Of a stretch of 64,000 bases of DNA, positions 54,086 through 62,256 are shown piece after piece. A program made the translations under genes and the position numbers. Numbering within the stretch: position 1 is the first letter of the stretch; each line of letters begins with the position of its first letter. The stretch covers positions 186,001 to 250,000 of the forward strand of contig NZ_FMTS01000001.1 in assembly GCF_900100255.1 (NCBI RefSeq). The letters are read 5' to 3'. The notes beneath the pieces are model-generated. The model made no database searches, had not been told where the DNA came from, and was given only the letters and a program-made list of their open reading frames with translations. The DNA comes from Asticcacaulis taihuensis. Its GTDB lineage: Bacteria > Pseudomonadota > Alphaproteobacteria > Caulobacterales > Caulobacteraceae.

Positions 54086-55426
54086 GTGGCATCAGACACA
54101 GAAACCGACCGGGTCGGATTTGGCCGGATGCTGGCCTTCATCGGACCCTGCGTGCCCTTTGCCGCACTGGGCCTGCCGCTGGTTGCCACCCTGCCGGAAT
54201 ATTACGGCACGCAGTTACAACTCGGCGCCGTGGTCGGCACCGTATTTTTTATCGTGCGCTGCTTCGATATCCTCGTCGATCCAGTCCTTGGCCATTGGAT
54301 GGACCGCACGCGCACCAGACTCGGCCGTTTCAAGCTATGGATGCTGATCTGCCTGCCGATCCTGTTCGTCAGCACCGGCTTTATCTTCCTGGCGCAAAAG
54401 GGAGTCGGGCCTGTCTATCTCGGCCTGTGGCTGTTCGTTCTCTATGTCGGCTTTTCCATCGCGGCCCTGAGCCAGGCCAGTTGGGGCACGGTCCTTTCCA
54501 CTGATTATAACGAACGCTCGCGCATCTTCGCCTGGTGGCAGGTCGGCAATATCGTCGGCATCCTGGCGGCGGCGGTCATTCCGGTCATCGTTCAGAAACT
54601 CGGCTATAGTTATATTTTCGGCGTCCAGTTGATGGGGGGCTTCATCATGCTCACCCTGCCGGTCAGCATCGGCATTGCTCTGTGGCTGGTCCCGGAAAAA
54701 ATCTCCAATACAAACACGCATGACCTGAAGCTCAGCCATTATTTCGACATGTGGAAACGCCCAAATGTGCGCAGCATTCTCTATGCTGACCTGTTCATGG
54801 GACTGGCGCCGGGCGTGATGGCCGCCCTCTTCTTCTACTTCTTTGAGGAGACCAAGGGCCTGACGCGCTTTGAGTGCAGCGTCGCCATGCTGCTTTACTT
54901 CGTAGCCGGCATCATTGGCGCGCCCATCTGGGTCATTGCCTCCAAGAAAATGAGCAAGCACAAGGCATTGATCCTGTCATCCCTGATCTTCGCCGTGCTT
55001 TACGGCGCCATGTATTTCGCGCCCAAGGGCAATTTCATTATCTGCGCCGCCATGACGTTCGCCAACGGAATCCCCTATGCCGCTTCGCTGCTGCTGACCC
55101 GCGCCCTGATGGCCGACATCGGCGATGAGGTCATGCTGGAAACCGGCCATGACCACAAGGGCACCCTGATGGCGATCCTATCGGCCACCACCAAGGTCGG
55201 TTACGCCATCTCGGCCCTGACCATCACCATATTGGGTACGCTGCACTTCAATGTGAAATCCCCCAAGGACAGCCCGCCCGATGCCTTGATGTGGGTCGAA
55301 ATCTTCTTTATCGGTCTGCCGGTCATCTTCCTGATCCTGGGCGCCGTCTCCATGCTGCGCTACAATCTGACGCCGGCACGCCACGCCGAAATCATGTCGC
55401 AACTGAAAGCAAAGGACATATTGTGA
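54086..55426 (+). CDS. GPH-family (MelB-like) sugar:cation symporter
   Basis: 446 residues with about 12 helices and a GTG start. Signatures of the glycoside-pentoside-hexuronide family are RCFDILVDPVLGHWMDRTRTRLGRFK and SQASWGTVLSTDYNERSRIFAWWQ. The substrate (a sugar or glycoside) cannot be told from the sequence. It overlaps mazG by GTGA, so the two are co-expressed although functionally unrelated. Confidence 0.87.
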   Translation: MASDTETDRVGFGRMLAFIGPCVPFAALGLPLVATLPEYYGTQLQLGAVVGTVFFIVRCFDILVDPVLGHWMDRTRTRLGRFKLWMLICLPILFVSTGFIFLAQKGVGPVYLGLWLFVLYVGFSIAALSQASWGTVLSTDYNERSRIFAWWQVGNIVGILAAAVIPVIVQKLGYSYIFGVQLMGGFIMLTLPVSIGIALWLVPEKISNTNTHDLKLSHYFDMWKRPNVRSILYADLFMGLAPGVMAALFFYFFEETKGLTRFECSVAMLLYFVAGIIGAPIWVIASKKMSKHKALILSSLIFAVLYGAMYFAPKGNFIICAAMTFANGIPYAASLLLTRALMADIGDEVMLETGHDHKGTLMAILSATTKVGYAISALTITILGTLHFNVKSPKDSPPDALMWVEIFFIGLPVIFLILGAVSMLRYNLTPARHAEIMSQLKAKDIL

Positions 55427-56214
55427 CTAAAGGTATCGAAGGTCTGCTGGAGGTCATGCGCCGGCTGCGCGATCCGCAGACCGGCTGCCCGTGGGACAAG
55501 GAACAGACCTTCGACACCATCGCGCCCTACACGATCGAGGAATCGTACGAGGTAGCCGATGCCATCCAGCGCAATGACCTGCGCGACCTGAAGGAAGAAC
55601 TGGGCGACCTGTTGTTCCAGGTGGTCTTCCACGCTCGCATTGCCGAGGAAATGGGCCTGTTTACTTTCGATGATGTGGCCGCCGGTATGAGTGAAAAGCT
55701 GATCCGTCGCCACCCGCACGTTTTCGGCGATGCCGGCGACCGCACGGCCGATGAGCAGAACGCCGCTTGGGAAGTTATCAAGGCCGAGGAACGCAAGGCC
55801 AAGGAAAAGCACGGCCTACTTGATGATGTGCCGGTCGGCCTGCCCGCCCTTACCCGCGCCGCCAAACTGACCAAACGCGCCGCGCGGGTCGGTTTCGACT
55901 GGCCGAGCGTCCATGAAGTGCTCGACAAGCTTGACGAAGAGACCGAGGAACTGAAGGCGGAGATCGTCAGGGGCGATGTACAGAAATCGCACGAGGAACT
56001 GGGGGACATCCTGTTCGTCCTGGCCAATCTGGCGCGCAAGCTGGATGTCGAGCCAGAAAACGCCCTGCGCATGACTAATGCCAAGTTCGTCCGGCGGTTT
56101 GAGGTCATTGAGGCCGAACTGGCGAAGATCGGAAAGACGCCGGATCAGTCGGATCTCGCGGAAATGGACGCCCTGTGGAATGCCGCAAAGCTGGCCGAGC
56201 GTGAAAATTCCTGA
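55423..56214 (+). CDS. mazG: Nucleoside triphosphate pyrophosphohydrolase
   Basis: 263 residues from the GTG at 55423, which overlaps the symporter stop. MazG hydrolyses NTPs, lowering (p)ppGpp precursors and cleansing the pool. Two tandem MazG domains are seen. The first, LRDPQTGCPWDKEQTFDTIAPYTIEESYEVADAI and LKEELGDLLFQVVFHA, carries the EExxE/ExxD metal motifs. The second is EVLDKLDEETEELKAEI and EELGDILFVLANLARKL. The longer open frame from 55291 lies in the symporter gene. Confidence 0.94.
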   Translation: MTKGIEGLLEVMRRLRDPQTGCPWDKEQTFDTIAPYTIEESYEVADAIQRNDLRDLKEELGDLLFQVVFHARIAEEMGLFTFDDVAAGMSEKLIRRHPHVFGDAGDRTADEQNAAWEVIKAEERKAKEKHGLLDDVPVGLPALTRAAKLTKRAARVGFDWPSVHEVLDKLDEETEELKAEIVRGDVQKSHEELGDILFVLANLARKLDVEPENALRMTNAKFVRRFEVIEAELAKIGKTPDQSDLAEMDALWNAAKLAERENS

Positions 56215-56737
56215 GAGCTTCGGCGGAAAGCCCCCAATAAGGCAAGTGCGCAAACGGCTGCGTAACACGCTGATGAGCGTGCTGTTCTGCGGCGGGCTGT
56301 TTGTGGCCTATTACCAGTTGACCGGCCGGACACCGATCCCGCCCGATACACATATCACCTATGAGCAAAAGGATCGGTTCCGACTGGATATCGATGCGAG
56401 TGGCCAGGTTATCCTGGCGGATCAAACCGGCACCTGCCATTATCAAATTTCGCAATTCGCGCTGCGCCGCAGTCTGCGAGCCTTTCATCGCGTCGAGTGG
56501 TTTGACCGCAATATACTGGCCTATGGCAATGCCCGCTCACAGTGTCTGTTGAGCCTGACAGAAGGTCATCGAAAGGCCGCCATCCAACACGATTGCGAAA
56601 CGCAAGCGTCTGAAATATTCGCACCTGTTCAGTCACTTGAGGTAACGACGCGCTTCAGGGAGGTCTTGCAGGGCGATGAAGTGACATTGCGCGACTACAA
56701 GGTGACACGTGGCGCAGACCAGTTGCCTTCAAAATAA
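56201..56737 (+). CDS. Membrane-anchored hypothetical protein
   Basis: 178 residues from the GTG at 56201 (MKIPESFGGK), which overlaps the mazG end by 14 bp. One N-terminal helix (LMSVLFCGGLFVAYYQL) leaves a periplasmic domain with Cys residues (GTCHYQIS, SQCLLSL, HDCETQA). I do not recognise the family. Co-transcription with mazG is likely. Confidence 0.65.
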   Translation: MKIPESFGGKPPIRQVRKRLRNTLMSVLFCGGLFVAYYQLTGRTPIPPDTHITYEQKDRFRLDIDASGQVILADQTGTCHYQISQFALRRSLRAFHRVEWFDRNILAYGNARSQCLLSLTEGHRKAAIQHDCETQASEIFAPVQSLEVTTRFREVLQGDEVTLRDYKVTRGADQLPSK

Positions 56738-56865
56738 AGCCAATAACTTGCCATTCGCACTTAATGCACCTGCCGACCGCCCTCAGTTTCAATCCACAAG
56801 TCATTTTCCCACGCTCTTGCGAATCAAAAGATTAACGCGCATCACTTGCGAATTGCCCGTGAATT

Positions 56866-57417
56866 ATGGTGCCGCGTATGAAAAAGCCCGCCAAAGCGCC
56901 CCTGTCCAAAAGCGCCCGGAAACCCGCCAAATCCATTAGCAAGGCTGCTGTTCAAAAAGCGCATCGGTCACTGTGTCCGATCAATCTGACGCTTGAAGCG
57001 GTGGGCGATCGCTGGTCCATGCTGATCGTGCGCGATCTGATGTTGCGCGGGCATAGCAGCTATCAGGGCTTCCTGCGCGCGGAAGAGAAGATCGCCACCA
57101 ATATCCTGGCGGATCGCCTTCTGAAGCTTGAACAAAACGGCCTGATCAGCAAATCGGCCGATCCAGCGGACAAGCGCCGGTTTATCTATGCCCTGACCGA
57201 ACGCGGCGCTGACCTCGCGCCCATCCTGGTCGAACTGGCGCTCTATGGCCTGAAATACGAGCCAATGGCCAATATGGCCAAGGAAGTCATTCTGGATATG
57301 CAGAAGAACAAGCAGATCTTCGCCCAGCGTCTGACCCGCAACTTCACGCCAAAGCTTAAGGAAAAGCCGGTCAAAAAGAAGGAAGACCCGGTCGAGGAAA
57401 CCCTCAGCCTGTTCTAA
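56866..57417 (+). CDS. HxlR-family transcriptional regulator
   Basis: 183 residues. The HxlR winged HTH core is LCPINLTLEAVGDRWSMLIVRDLMLRGHSSYQGFLRAEEKIATNILADRLLKLE, with the conserved Cys used as a redox or electrophile sensor by several family members. Both ends are Lys-rich (MKKPAKAPLSKSARKPAKS, KLKEKPVKKKEDPVEE). A start at 56878 (MKKPAK) is equally plausible. Its target is unknown; the efflux gene downstream is on the opposite strand. Confidence 0.85.
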   Translation: MVPRMKKPAKAPLSKSARKPAKSISKAAVQKAHRSLCPINLTLEAVGDRWSMLIVRDLMLRGHSSYQGFLRAEEKIATNILADRLLKLEQNGLISKSADPADKRRFIYALTERGADLAPILVELALYGLKYEPMANMAKEVILDMQKNKQIFAQRLTRNFTPKLKEKPVKKKEDPVEETLSLF

Positions 57418-57450
57418 GGTTTTGGACATTACCAAGCGCTGGAAGCATCT

Positions 57451-57601
57451 GCCAACGATAGCGGTAGCGTGCGGTTATCCTGAATATCAGTGTAATCTGT
57501 GGATCGTAAAAAAGGCCGCAACGCGAGTTCCGGAGCCGGAAAAAAGCATCCACAGATTACGCGGATGTTCCTGTACATCTTTCGCTACCGCTATCGTCGG
57601 C
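57451..57601. repeat. Nested inverted-repeat element of 151 bp between convergent genes
   Basis: Outer arms GCCAACGATAGCGGTAGCG (57451-57469) and CGCTACCGCTATCGTCGGC (57583-57601) match at 18 of 19 positions. Inner arms GTAATCTGTGGAT (57492-57504) and ATCCACAGATTAC (57548-57560) match perfectly. A GC-rich core separates the inner arms. It could be a small non-autonomous element or a two-way terminator; no transposase or target duplication was recognised. Confidence 0.7.
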
Positions 57602-57623
57602 ATTTCCTTCAGGCGCGCCTGAG

Positions 57624-59177
57624 CTACTCCATCGCCGCCAACTGGTCGTGCTCCATCTCTTCCTGCGACAGCTTCTTTTTCGGTGCAGCAATCAGCAGCA
57701 GAAGCGGCATGGACAGCAGGCATAGGATGAACATCAGCCAGAAATTATCGACATAGGCGATCATGCTGGCCTGGCGATTGACCTCGGCATTAAGCGCCTC
57801 CAATCCAAGCTGGCTCTGGCCGTAACTGCTGCCCATTAGCGGCCCATTTCCGCCATTCAGGCTATCCACAATACCGGCATGGGCCTTCTGCGTATTGGCC
57901 ACCTGCAACGCCTGCACCATGGCGATACCGATGCTGGAACCGATATTGCGCACAAGACTGTAGATAGCTGTCCCTTCCGGCCGCAGGTTGGGCGCAAGCG
58001 TAGCGAAGGTAGCGGCCGATAGCGGCACGAACACCAGTCCCATGCCGATGCCCTGAATGATGCCAGGCCAGATGATGTCATGCTGCGACAACACGATCGT
58101 ATAGGTACACATCCAGGCCAGCGAAATCGCCGTCAGGCCGAAACCGGCTGCCAGGATCAGGCGTAAATCGACCTTGCCGACCATTCGCCCGACGACGAGC
58201 ATGGCGAGCATGGTGCCAAGACCACTGGGTGCCGTGACGATGCCGGCTGTCATGGCTGAATATTGCATCAACCCCTGCAACATGGAGGGCATCAACGCGC
58301 GCGTAGCAAACAACACCATGCCGACGATGAAGATGAACAGGAGGCCGGTGACGAAGTTGCGGTTATAGAGCAGCCGGTAATCCAGGAAGGTCTGGCCGGC
58401 CGGACGCGTGGCCGTATGGATGATAAAGCAGCCCAGGCTGATAAAGACGATAATTGCCTCGATCCAGGTTTCCGACGAGGAAAACCAGTCGTTCGACTGC
58501 CCGCGGTCAAGCAGCATCTGCAAGGCACCTATGGCCAGGCTGAGCGCGGTAAATCCGAAAACATCAAACCGGATACTGCGCTTGGCGATGGTGCGTGGAA
58601 TATATTTCCAGATGCCGAAAAAAGCCGCCGCGCCAATCGGCACATTGATAAAAAAACACCAGCGCCAGTCATAGGCGTCTGTCAGCCAGCCGCCAAGCGT
58701 CGGGCCCAGGATCGGCCCGACCATGACGCCCATGCCCCAGACCGCCATGGCTGAACCGTGCTTTTCGCGCGGATTGATATCGAGCAGGGTCGACTGCGAC
58801 AGCGGCACCAGCGCCGCGCCGAAAATGCCTTGCAGCAAACGCGCCAGCACGATTTCCGACAGGTTGCCGGCAATGCCGCACAGCATGGAGGCCACAGTGA
58901 AGCCGGCGATGGAGACCAGAAAAACGTTCTTCAGACCAAAGCGATCGCTTAGCCAGCCGGTCAGCGGCGTGGCAATGGCGGCGGCCACGATGAACGAGGT
59001 CAGCACCCAGGTAATCTGGTCGGATGAGGCGTTGAGACTGCCCTGCATATGCGGCAAGGCCACATTGGCGATGGTGCCGTCGATGGCCTGGATGATCGTC
59101 GCCAGCATGATCGAAATGGTGATCATGGTGCGGTTGATCGGCGCCCCGGACGCGGGAGCAGTAGACGCGGTACTCAT
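57624..59177 (-). CDS. DHA2-family (EmrB/QacA) multidrug efflux transporter
   Basis: 517 residues with 14 predicted helices. The family pattern is clear: DGTIANVALPHMQGSLNASSDQITWVLTSF (motif D1), GWLSDRFGLKNVFL (motif A) and GPILGPTLGGWLTDAYDWRWCFFINVPIG (motif C). It is coupled to marR by a one-base overlap, the usual self-regulated efflux arrangement. There is no emrA-type adaptor gene next to it, so either a distant adaptor is used or it works alone. Confidence 0.92.
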   Translation of the reverse strand: MSTASTAPASGAPINRTMITISIMLATIIQAIDGTIANVALPHMQGSLNASSDQITWVLTSFIVAAAIATPLTGWLSDRFGLKNVFLVSIAGFTVASMLCGIAGNLSEIVLARLLQGIFGAALVPLSQSTLLDINPREKHGSAMAVWGMGVMVGPILGPTLGGWLTDAYDWRWCFFINVPIGAAAFFGIWKYIPRTIAKRSIRFDVFGFTALSLAIGALQMLLDRGQSNDWFSSSETWIEAIIVFISLGCFIIHTATRPAGQTFLDYRLLYNRNFVTGLLFIFIVGMVLFATRALMPSMLQGLMQYSAMTAGIVTAPSGLGTMLAMLVVGRMVGKVDLRLILAAGFGLTAISLAWMCTYTIVLSQHDIIWPGIIQGIGMGLVFVPLSAATFATLAPNLRPEGTAIYSLVRNIGSSIGIAMVQALQVANTQKAHAGIVDSLNGGNGPLMGSSYGQSQLGLEALNAEVNRQASMIAYVDNFWLMFILCLLSMPLLLLIAAPKKKLSQEEMEHDQLAAME

Positions 59178-59605
59178 CAGGAATTCTCTATAAGCGATTG
59201 TAACTCTTCCAGAACGGACGTGGCCACAGCTACTTTTTCGGGGGCGATCTTGCCGATCAGTTCGCGGCGCAGATCATCGGCTCTGGCGCGCACCTGTTCA
59301 TAGATCGCCTGCCCTTCCGCCGTTACGACCAGCAATTTGACCCGTCGGTCGCTTTCCGACGGCAGGCGCTGCACCAGTCCGGCCTTTTCCAAGCGGTCGA
59401 TGGTTGAGACCATGGTGGCGGCTTCGACCTGAACCAGTGAGGCCAGTTCCGCCTGTGACAGGGGCGCTTTCGCCTTGGCGATATAGGCAATGCTGAGCCA
59501 GCCGGCCTGGGAAACGCCCAGATCCTTCAGTCGGCGATCCAGCGCCAGCCGCCAGATTCGGGCGGTGGTGTGGAGGGCATTGGAAAATCGTTCTTCGACA
59601 GACAT
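59177..59605 (-). CDS. MarR-family repressor
   Basis: 142 residues. The winged HTH is SQAELASLVQVEAATMVSTIDRLEKAGLVQRLPSESDRRVKLLVVT, typical of MarR, with the DxRxK wing. The promoter region just upstream holds a perfect 20-bp palindrome that would be its operator, so the marR-emrB pair is probably autoregulated and released by ligand. The stop overlaps the transporter start. Confidence 0.93.
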   Translation of the reverse strand: MSVEERFSNALHTTARIWRLALDRRLKDLGVSQAGWLSIAYIAKAKAPLSQAELASLVQVEAATMVSTIDRLEKAGLVQRLPSESDRRVKLLVVTAEGQAIYEQVRARADDLRRELIGKIAPEKVAVATSVLEELQSLIENS

Positions 59606-59618
59606 GATAAGGCGGCTA

Positions 59619-59638
59619 ATAGTTAGATATCTAACTAT
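59619..59638. promoter_or_regulatory. MarR operator palindrome
   Basis: ATAGTTAGATATCTAACTAT, a perfect 20-bp palindrome 13 bp upstream of the marR ATG. Its size and AT-rich centre fit MarR dimers. It would overlap the leader or transcription start. Confidence 0.85.
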
Positions 59639-59677
59639 CTACGCCTGAGTCACGAGCAATACAAGCCGGCAATTTCG

Positions 59678-61006
59678 TCAGGCCCCGATCATTTTCTCAT
59701 AACGCCCATAGGCCTGGTCGCTGAGCTTGACGCGCAGATGGACGCGCCCCTCTTCGTCTTCATGGCGGCCAAGCACGCGGCCATGCTGATAGAGGAAGGC
59801 GATGACATCACCCTGATGCGGCTCCAGGGTTATGTCCAGTTCCTCACCTTCAGCATCGACCAGCAAGGCGACCTGATTGAGCAACGCCACCACGCCCTCC
59901 CCAGTGATGGCCGAAACCATCAGCGGCTTGTTATTGGCGCGATCGGTAATCGCGCGGGCATACAGGATATCCTTGGTCTCGTCATCCAGCAGGTCAATCT
60001 TGTTCCAGACCTCAACCATGCGCGAACGATCCAGGTCAGGCAGGATATGCGCCATCACCTGTTCAACGTCTTTTTTCTGCGCCTCGGTTTCCGGATTGGA
60101 GACATCGCGGACATGCAGGATCAGGTCGGCCTGCTCGACCTCTTCCAGAGTGGCCCGAAAGGCCGCCACCAGTTCGTGCGGCAGGTCTGAAATGAAACCG
60201 ACCGTATCTGACAAAATCGCCGAACGACCATTCGGCAGCTTGAGCGACCGCAGGGTCGTATCCAGCGTGGCGAACAAGAGGTCCTTTGCAAAAACCTCTG
60301 ATTTTGTGAGATTATTGAACAGGGTCGACTTGCCGGCATTGGTATAGCCGACCAGCGCCACGATGGGATAGGGCACCTTCTTGCGCTGGCTGCGATGCAG
60401 GCCACGCGTGCGGCGCACCTCTTCCAGTTCAGACTTCAACTGCTTGATCTTGTCGGCGATCATGCGCCTGTCGAGTTCGATCTGGGTTTCGCCCGGACCG
60501 CCAGTGGTGCCAGTAGCGCGCTGACGCTCCAGGTGAGTCCAGGTGCGGACCAGCCGCGACCGCTCATATTCCAGCCGCGCAAGTTCGACCTGAAGCTTGC
60601 CTTCACCGGTACGCGCCCGACGTCCAAAGATTTCGAGGATCAGGCCGGTACGATCAACCACCTTGACCTCAAGCTTTTTTTCGAGATTACGCTGCTGGAT
60701 CGGCGTCAGAGACCCGTTGACGACGCACAGGGATGCTTCAGCTTCCTCACACAGCGCCTTGATTTCCAACACCTTTCCTTCGCCAAACAAGGTGGCGGGA
60801 TTGAGCTTGCGCACCCGCACGCTCATTGTGCCAGCAATTTCCAGATCTAGCGCCATGGCAAGGCCCACGGCTTCTTCAAGACGTGACTCTTCGTAACGGC
60901 GCGGGGGCGGATTATCTCCGCCTCCGCGCACATGCACGTCTATATCAGGATCAACGACGACAGCGCGCACGATTTCCGGCGCGTTGTCATGAAAACGATC
61001 GCTCAA
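59678..61006 (-). CDS. hflX: Ribosome-associated GTPase HflX
   Basis: 442 residues. HflX binds the 50S subunit and splits stalled 70S ribosomes. The N-terminal HflX domain (VVNGSLTPIQQRNLEKKLEVKVVDRTGLILEIF) is followed by the coiled linker and a G domain. G1 is VGYTNAGKSTLFNN (about residue 219), G3 is SDTVGFI and G4 is NKID. It is 21 bp downstream of hfq, in the same hfq-hflX arrangement as many proteobacteria. Confidence 0.96.
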   Translation of the reverse strand: MSDRFHDNAPEIVRAVVVDPDIDVHVRGGGDNPPPRRYEESRLEEAVGLAMALDLEIAGTMSVRVRKLNPATLFGEGKVLEIKALCEEAEASLCVVNGSLTPIQQRNLEKKLEVKVVDRTGLILEIFGRRARTGEGKLQVELARLEYERSRLVRTWTHLERQRATGTTGGPGETQIELDRRMIADKIKQLKSELEEVRRTRGLHRSQRKKVPYPIVALVGYTNAGKSTLFNNLTKSEVFAKDLLFATLDTTLRSLKLPNGRSAILSDTVGFISDLPHELVAAFRATLEEVEQADLILHVRDVSNPETEAQKKDVEQVMAHILPDLDRSRMVEVWNKIDLLDDETKDILYARAITDRANNKPLMVSAITGEGVVALLNQVALLVDAEGEELDITLEPHQGDVIAFLYQHGRVLGRHEDEEGRVHLRVKLSDQAYGRYEKMIGA

Positions 61007-61027
61007 GCAACAAATCCCTGATGGATC

Positions 61028-61276
61028 TTAGTCGTCAAGGTCTTCTTCTTGCTCGTAAAGCTGGACGGGCGCGGCCGGCATGATGGTCGAGATCGCGTGC
61101 TTGTATACCAGTTGCGATTGGCCATCGCGGCGCAGGAGGACGCAGAAGTTATCGAACCAGCTCACAATGCCTTGGAGCTTGACGCCGTTGATCAGGAAGA
61201 TGGTCAGGGGGGTTTTGGTTTTGCGGACACTGTTGAGGAACGTGTCTTGCAGATTTTGTTTCTTATCGTGGGACAT
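61028..61276 (-). CDS. hfq: RNA chaperone Hfq
   Basis: 82 residues from the ATG at 61276. The Sm1 motif ([36 protein letters not shown]) and Sm2 motif ([10 protein letters not shown]) are complete, with the proximal-face KHAIST. The acidic C-terminal tail EQEEDLDD is short, as is usual for Alphaproteobacteria. The open frame extends upstream to 61312, but MSHDKKQN is the standard start. Confidence 0.97.
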   Translation of the reverse strand: MSHDKKQNLQDTFLNSVRKTKTPLTIFLINGVKLQGIVSWFDNFCVLLRRDGQSQLVYKHAISTIMPAAPVQLYEQEEDLDD

Positions 61277-61300
61277 TGTCGGCCCTTCTTGTTTAAAATT

Positions 61301-61321
61301 TGAGGGGCACAATACCCCTCA
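61301..61321 (-). terminator. Hairpin between dat and hfq
   Basis: A perfect 7-bp stem TGAGGGG/CCCCTCA with loop of 7 nt. On the minus strand it is followed by AATTTTAAA. It could terminate the upstream ntrYX-dat transcript or act in the hfq leader. Confidence 0.55.
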
Positions 61322-61389
61322 CACAGACAATAAGTCTCTATTTATGCAAAGATTCCAGGTCTTTTCAACCATACGCCGATAAAATTATT

Positions 61390-62250
61390 TTACACACCTG
61401 CGGAAGCGCGGGCACGTTCGATATACACTTCCCTTAGCGCACAAGCGATTGGCCCCGGTTTGCCGTCACCAATCTTGTGATCATCAATGGCAATAATCGG
61501 CATGACCAGGCTGGTGGCGGCGGTGATGAAGACTTCCGATGCCGCCTTCGCCTCGGCAAGCGTGAAGCTTTCTTCCCGCAGTTCGATTCCACTTTCAGCA
61601 ATTATCGGCAGCAGGTTAAGCCGCGTGACGCCCGCCAGAATATTGGCCGTCAGGCTGCGGGTTTTGATCACCCCGTCAACCACGATATATACATTGGTCG
61701 AGCCACCTTCGGTCACGAAGCCGTCGGCATCCACGAAAATGACCTCGCCCGCGCCCTGTTCTTTCGCCTTTTGTTTGGCCAGCACGTTGGGCAGCAGGCC
61801 CACCGTCTTGATATCGCAGCGCCCCCAGCGAATATCCGGCGCACTGATCGCCTTGATACCAGTGGCGGCCTTGCGGGCGGCGGTCTCACGGTCAACCGGT
61901 TTGGCGGTGATCACAATCGACGGACGAACATCAACCGGGAACACATGGTCGCGCGGCGCCACGCCTCGGCTGATCTGGAGATAAACCAGCCCTTCGCGGA
62001 TTCGATTGCGGCGCACCACCTCGTTCAGCACCACAAGCAGCGACGTGCGCGGCATCGGCATGGCGATGTGCAGTTCCGACAGCGAGCGTTCCAGGCGATT
62101 CAGGTGACCGGCCAGATCGGCCAGCCGCCCATCGAAAACCGACCAGACCTCATAGACGGCATCCGCGAACTGGTAACCACGATCCTCAATGGAAACGGCG
62201 GCTTCACTGGTGCGTTCATAGACACCATTAACATAGGCAATTCTCGGCAT
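61390..62250 (-). CDS. dat: D-amino-acid (D-alanine) aminotransferase
   Basis: 286 residues of the PLP fold-type IV family, making D-glutamate/D-alanine for peptidoglycan. The DIKTVGLLPNVLAKQKAKEQGAGEVIFVD stretch has the catalytic Lys, and VTEGGSTNVYIV contacts the cofactor. YLQISRGVAPRDHVFP matches the DAAT substrate loop (versus branched-chain transaminases). It lies 6 bp after ntrX and probably shares its transcript. Confidence 0.88.
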   Translation of the reverse strand: MPRIAYVNGVYERTSEAAVSIEDRGYQFADAVYEVWSVFDGRLADLAGHLNRLERSLSELHIAMPMPRTSLLVVLNEVVRRNRIREGLVYLQISRGVAPRDHVFPVDVRPSIVITAKPVDRETAARKAATGIKAISAPDIRWGRCDIKTVGLLPNVLAKQKAKEQGAGEVIFVDADGFVTEGGSTNVYIVVDGVIKTRSLTANILAGVTRLNLLPIIAESGIELREESFTLAEAKAASEVFITAATSLVMPIIAIDDHKIGDGKPGPIACALREVYIERARASAGV

Positions 62251-62256
62251 TACGGC

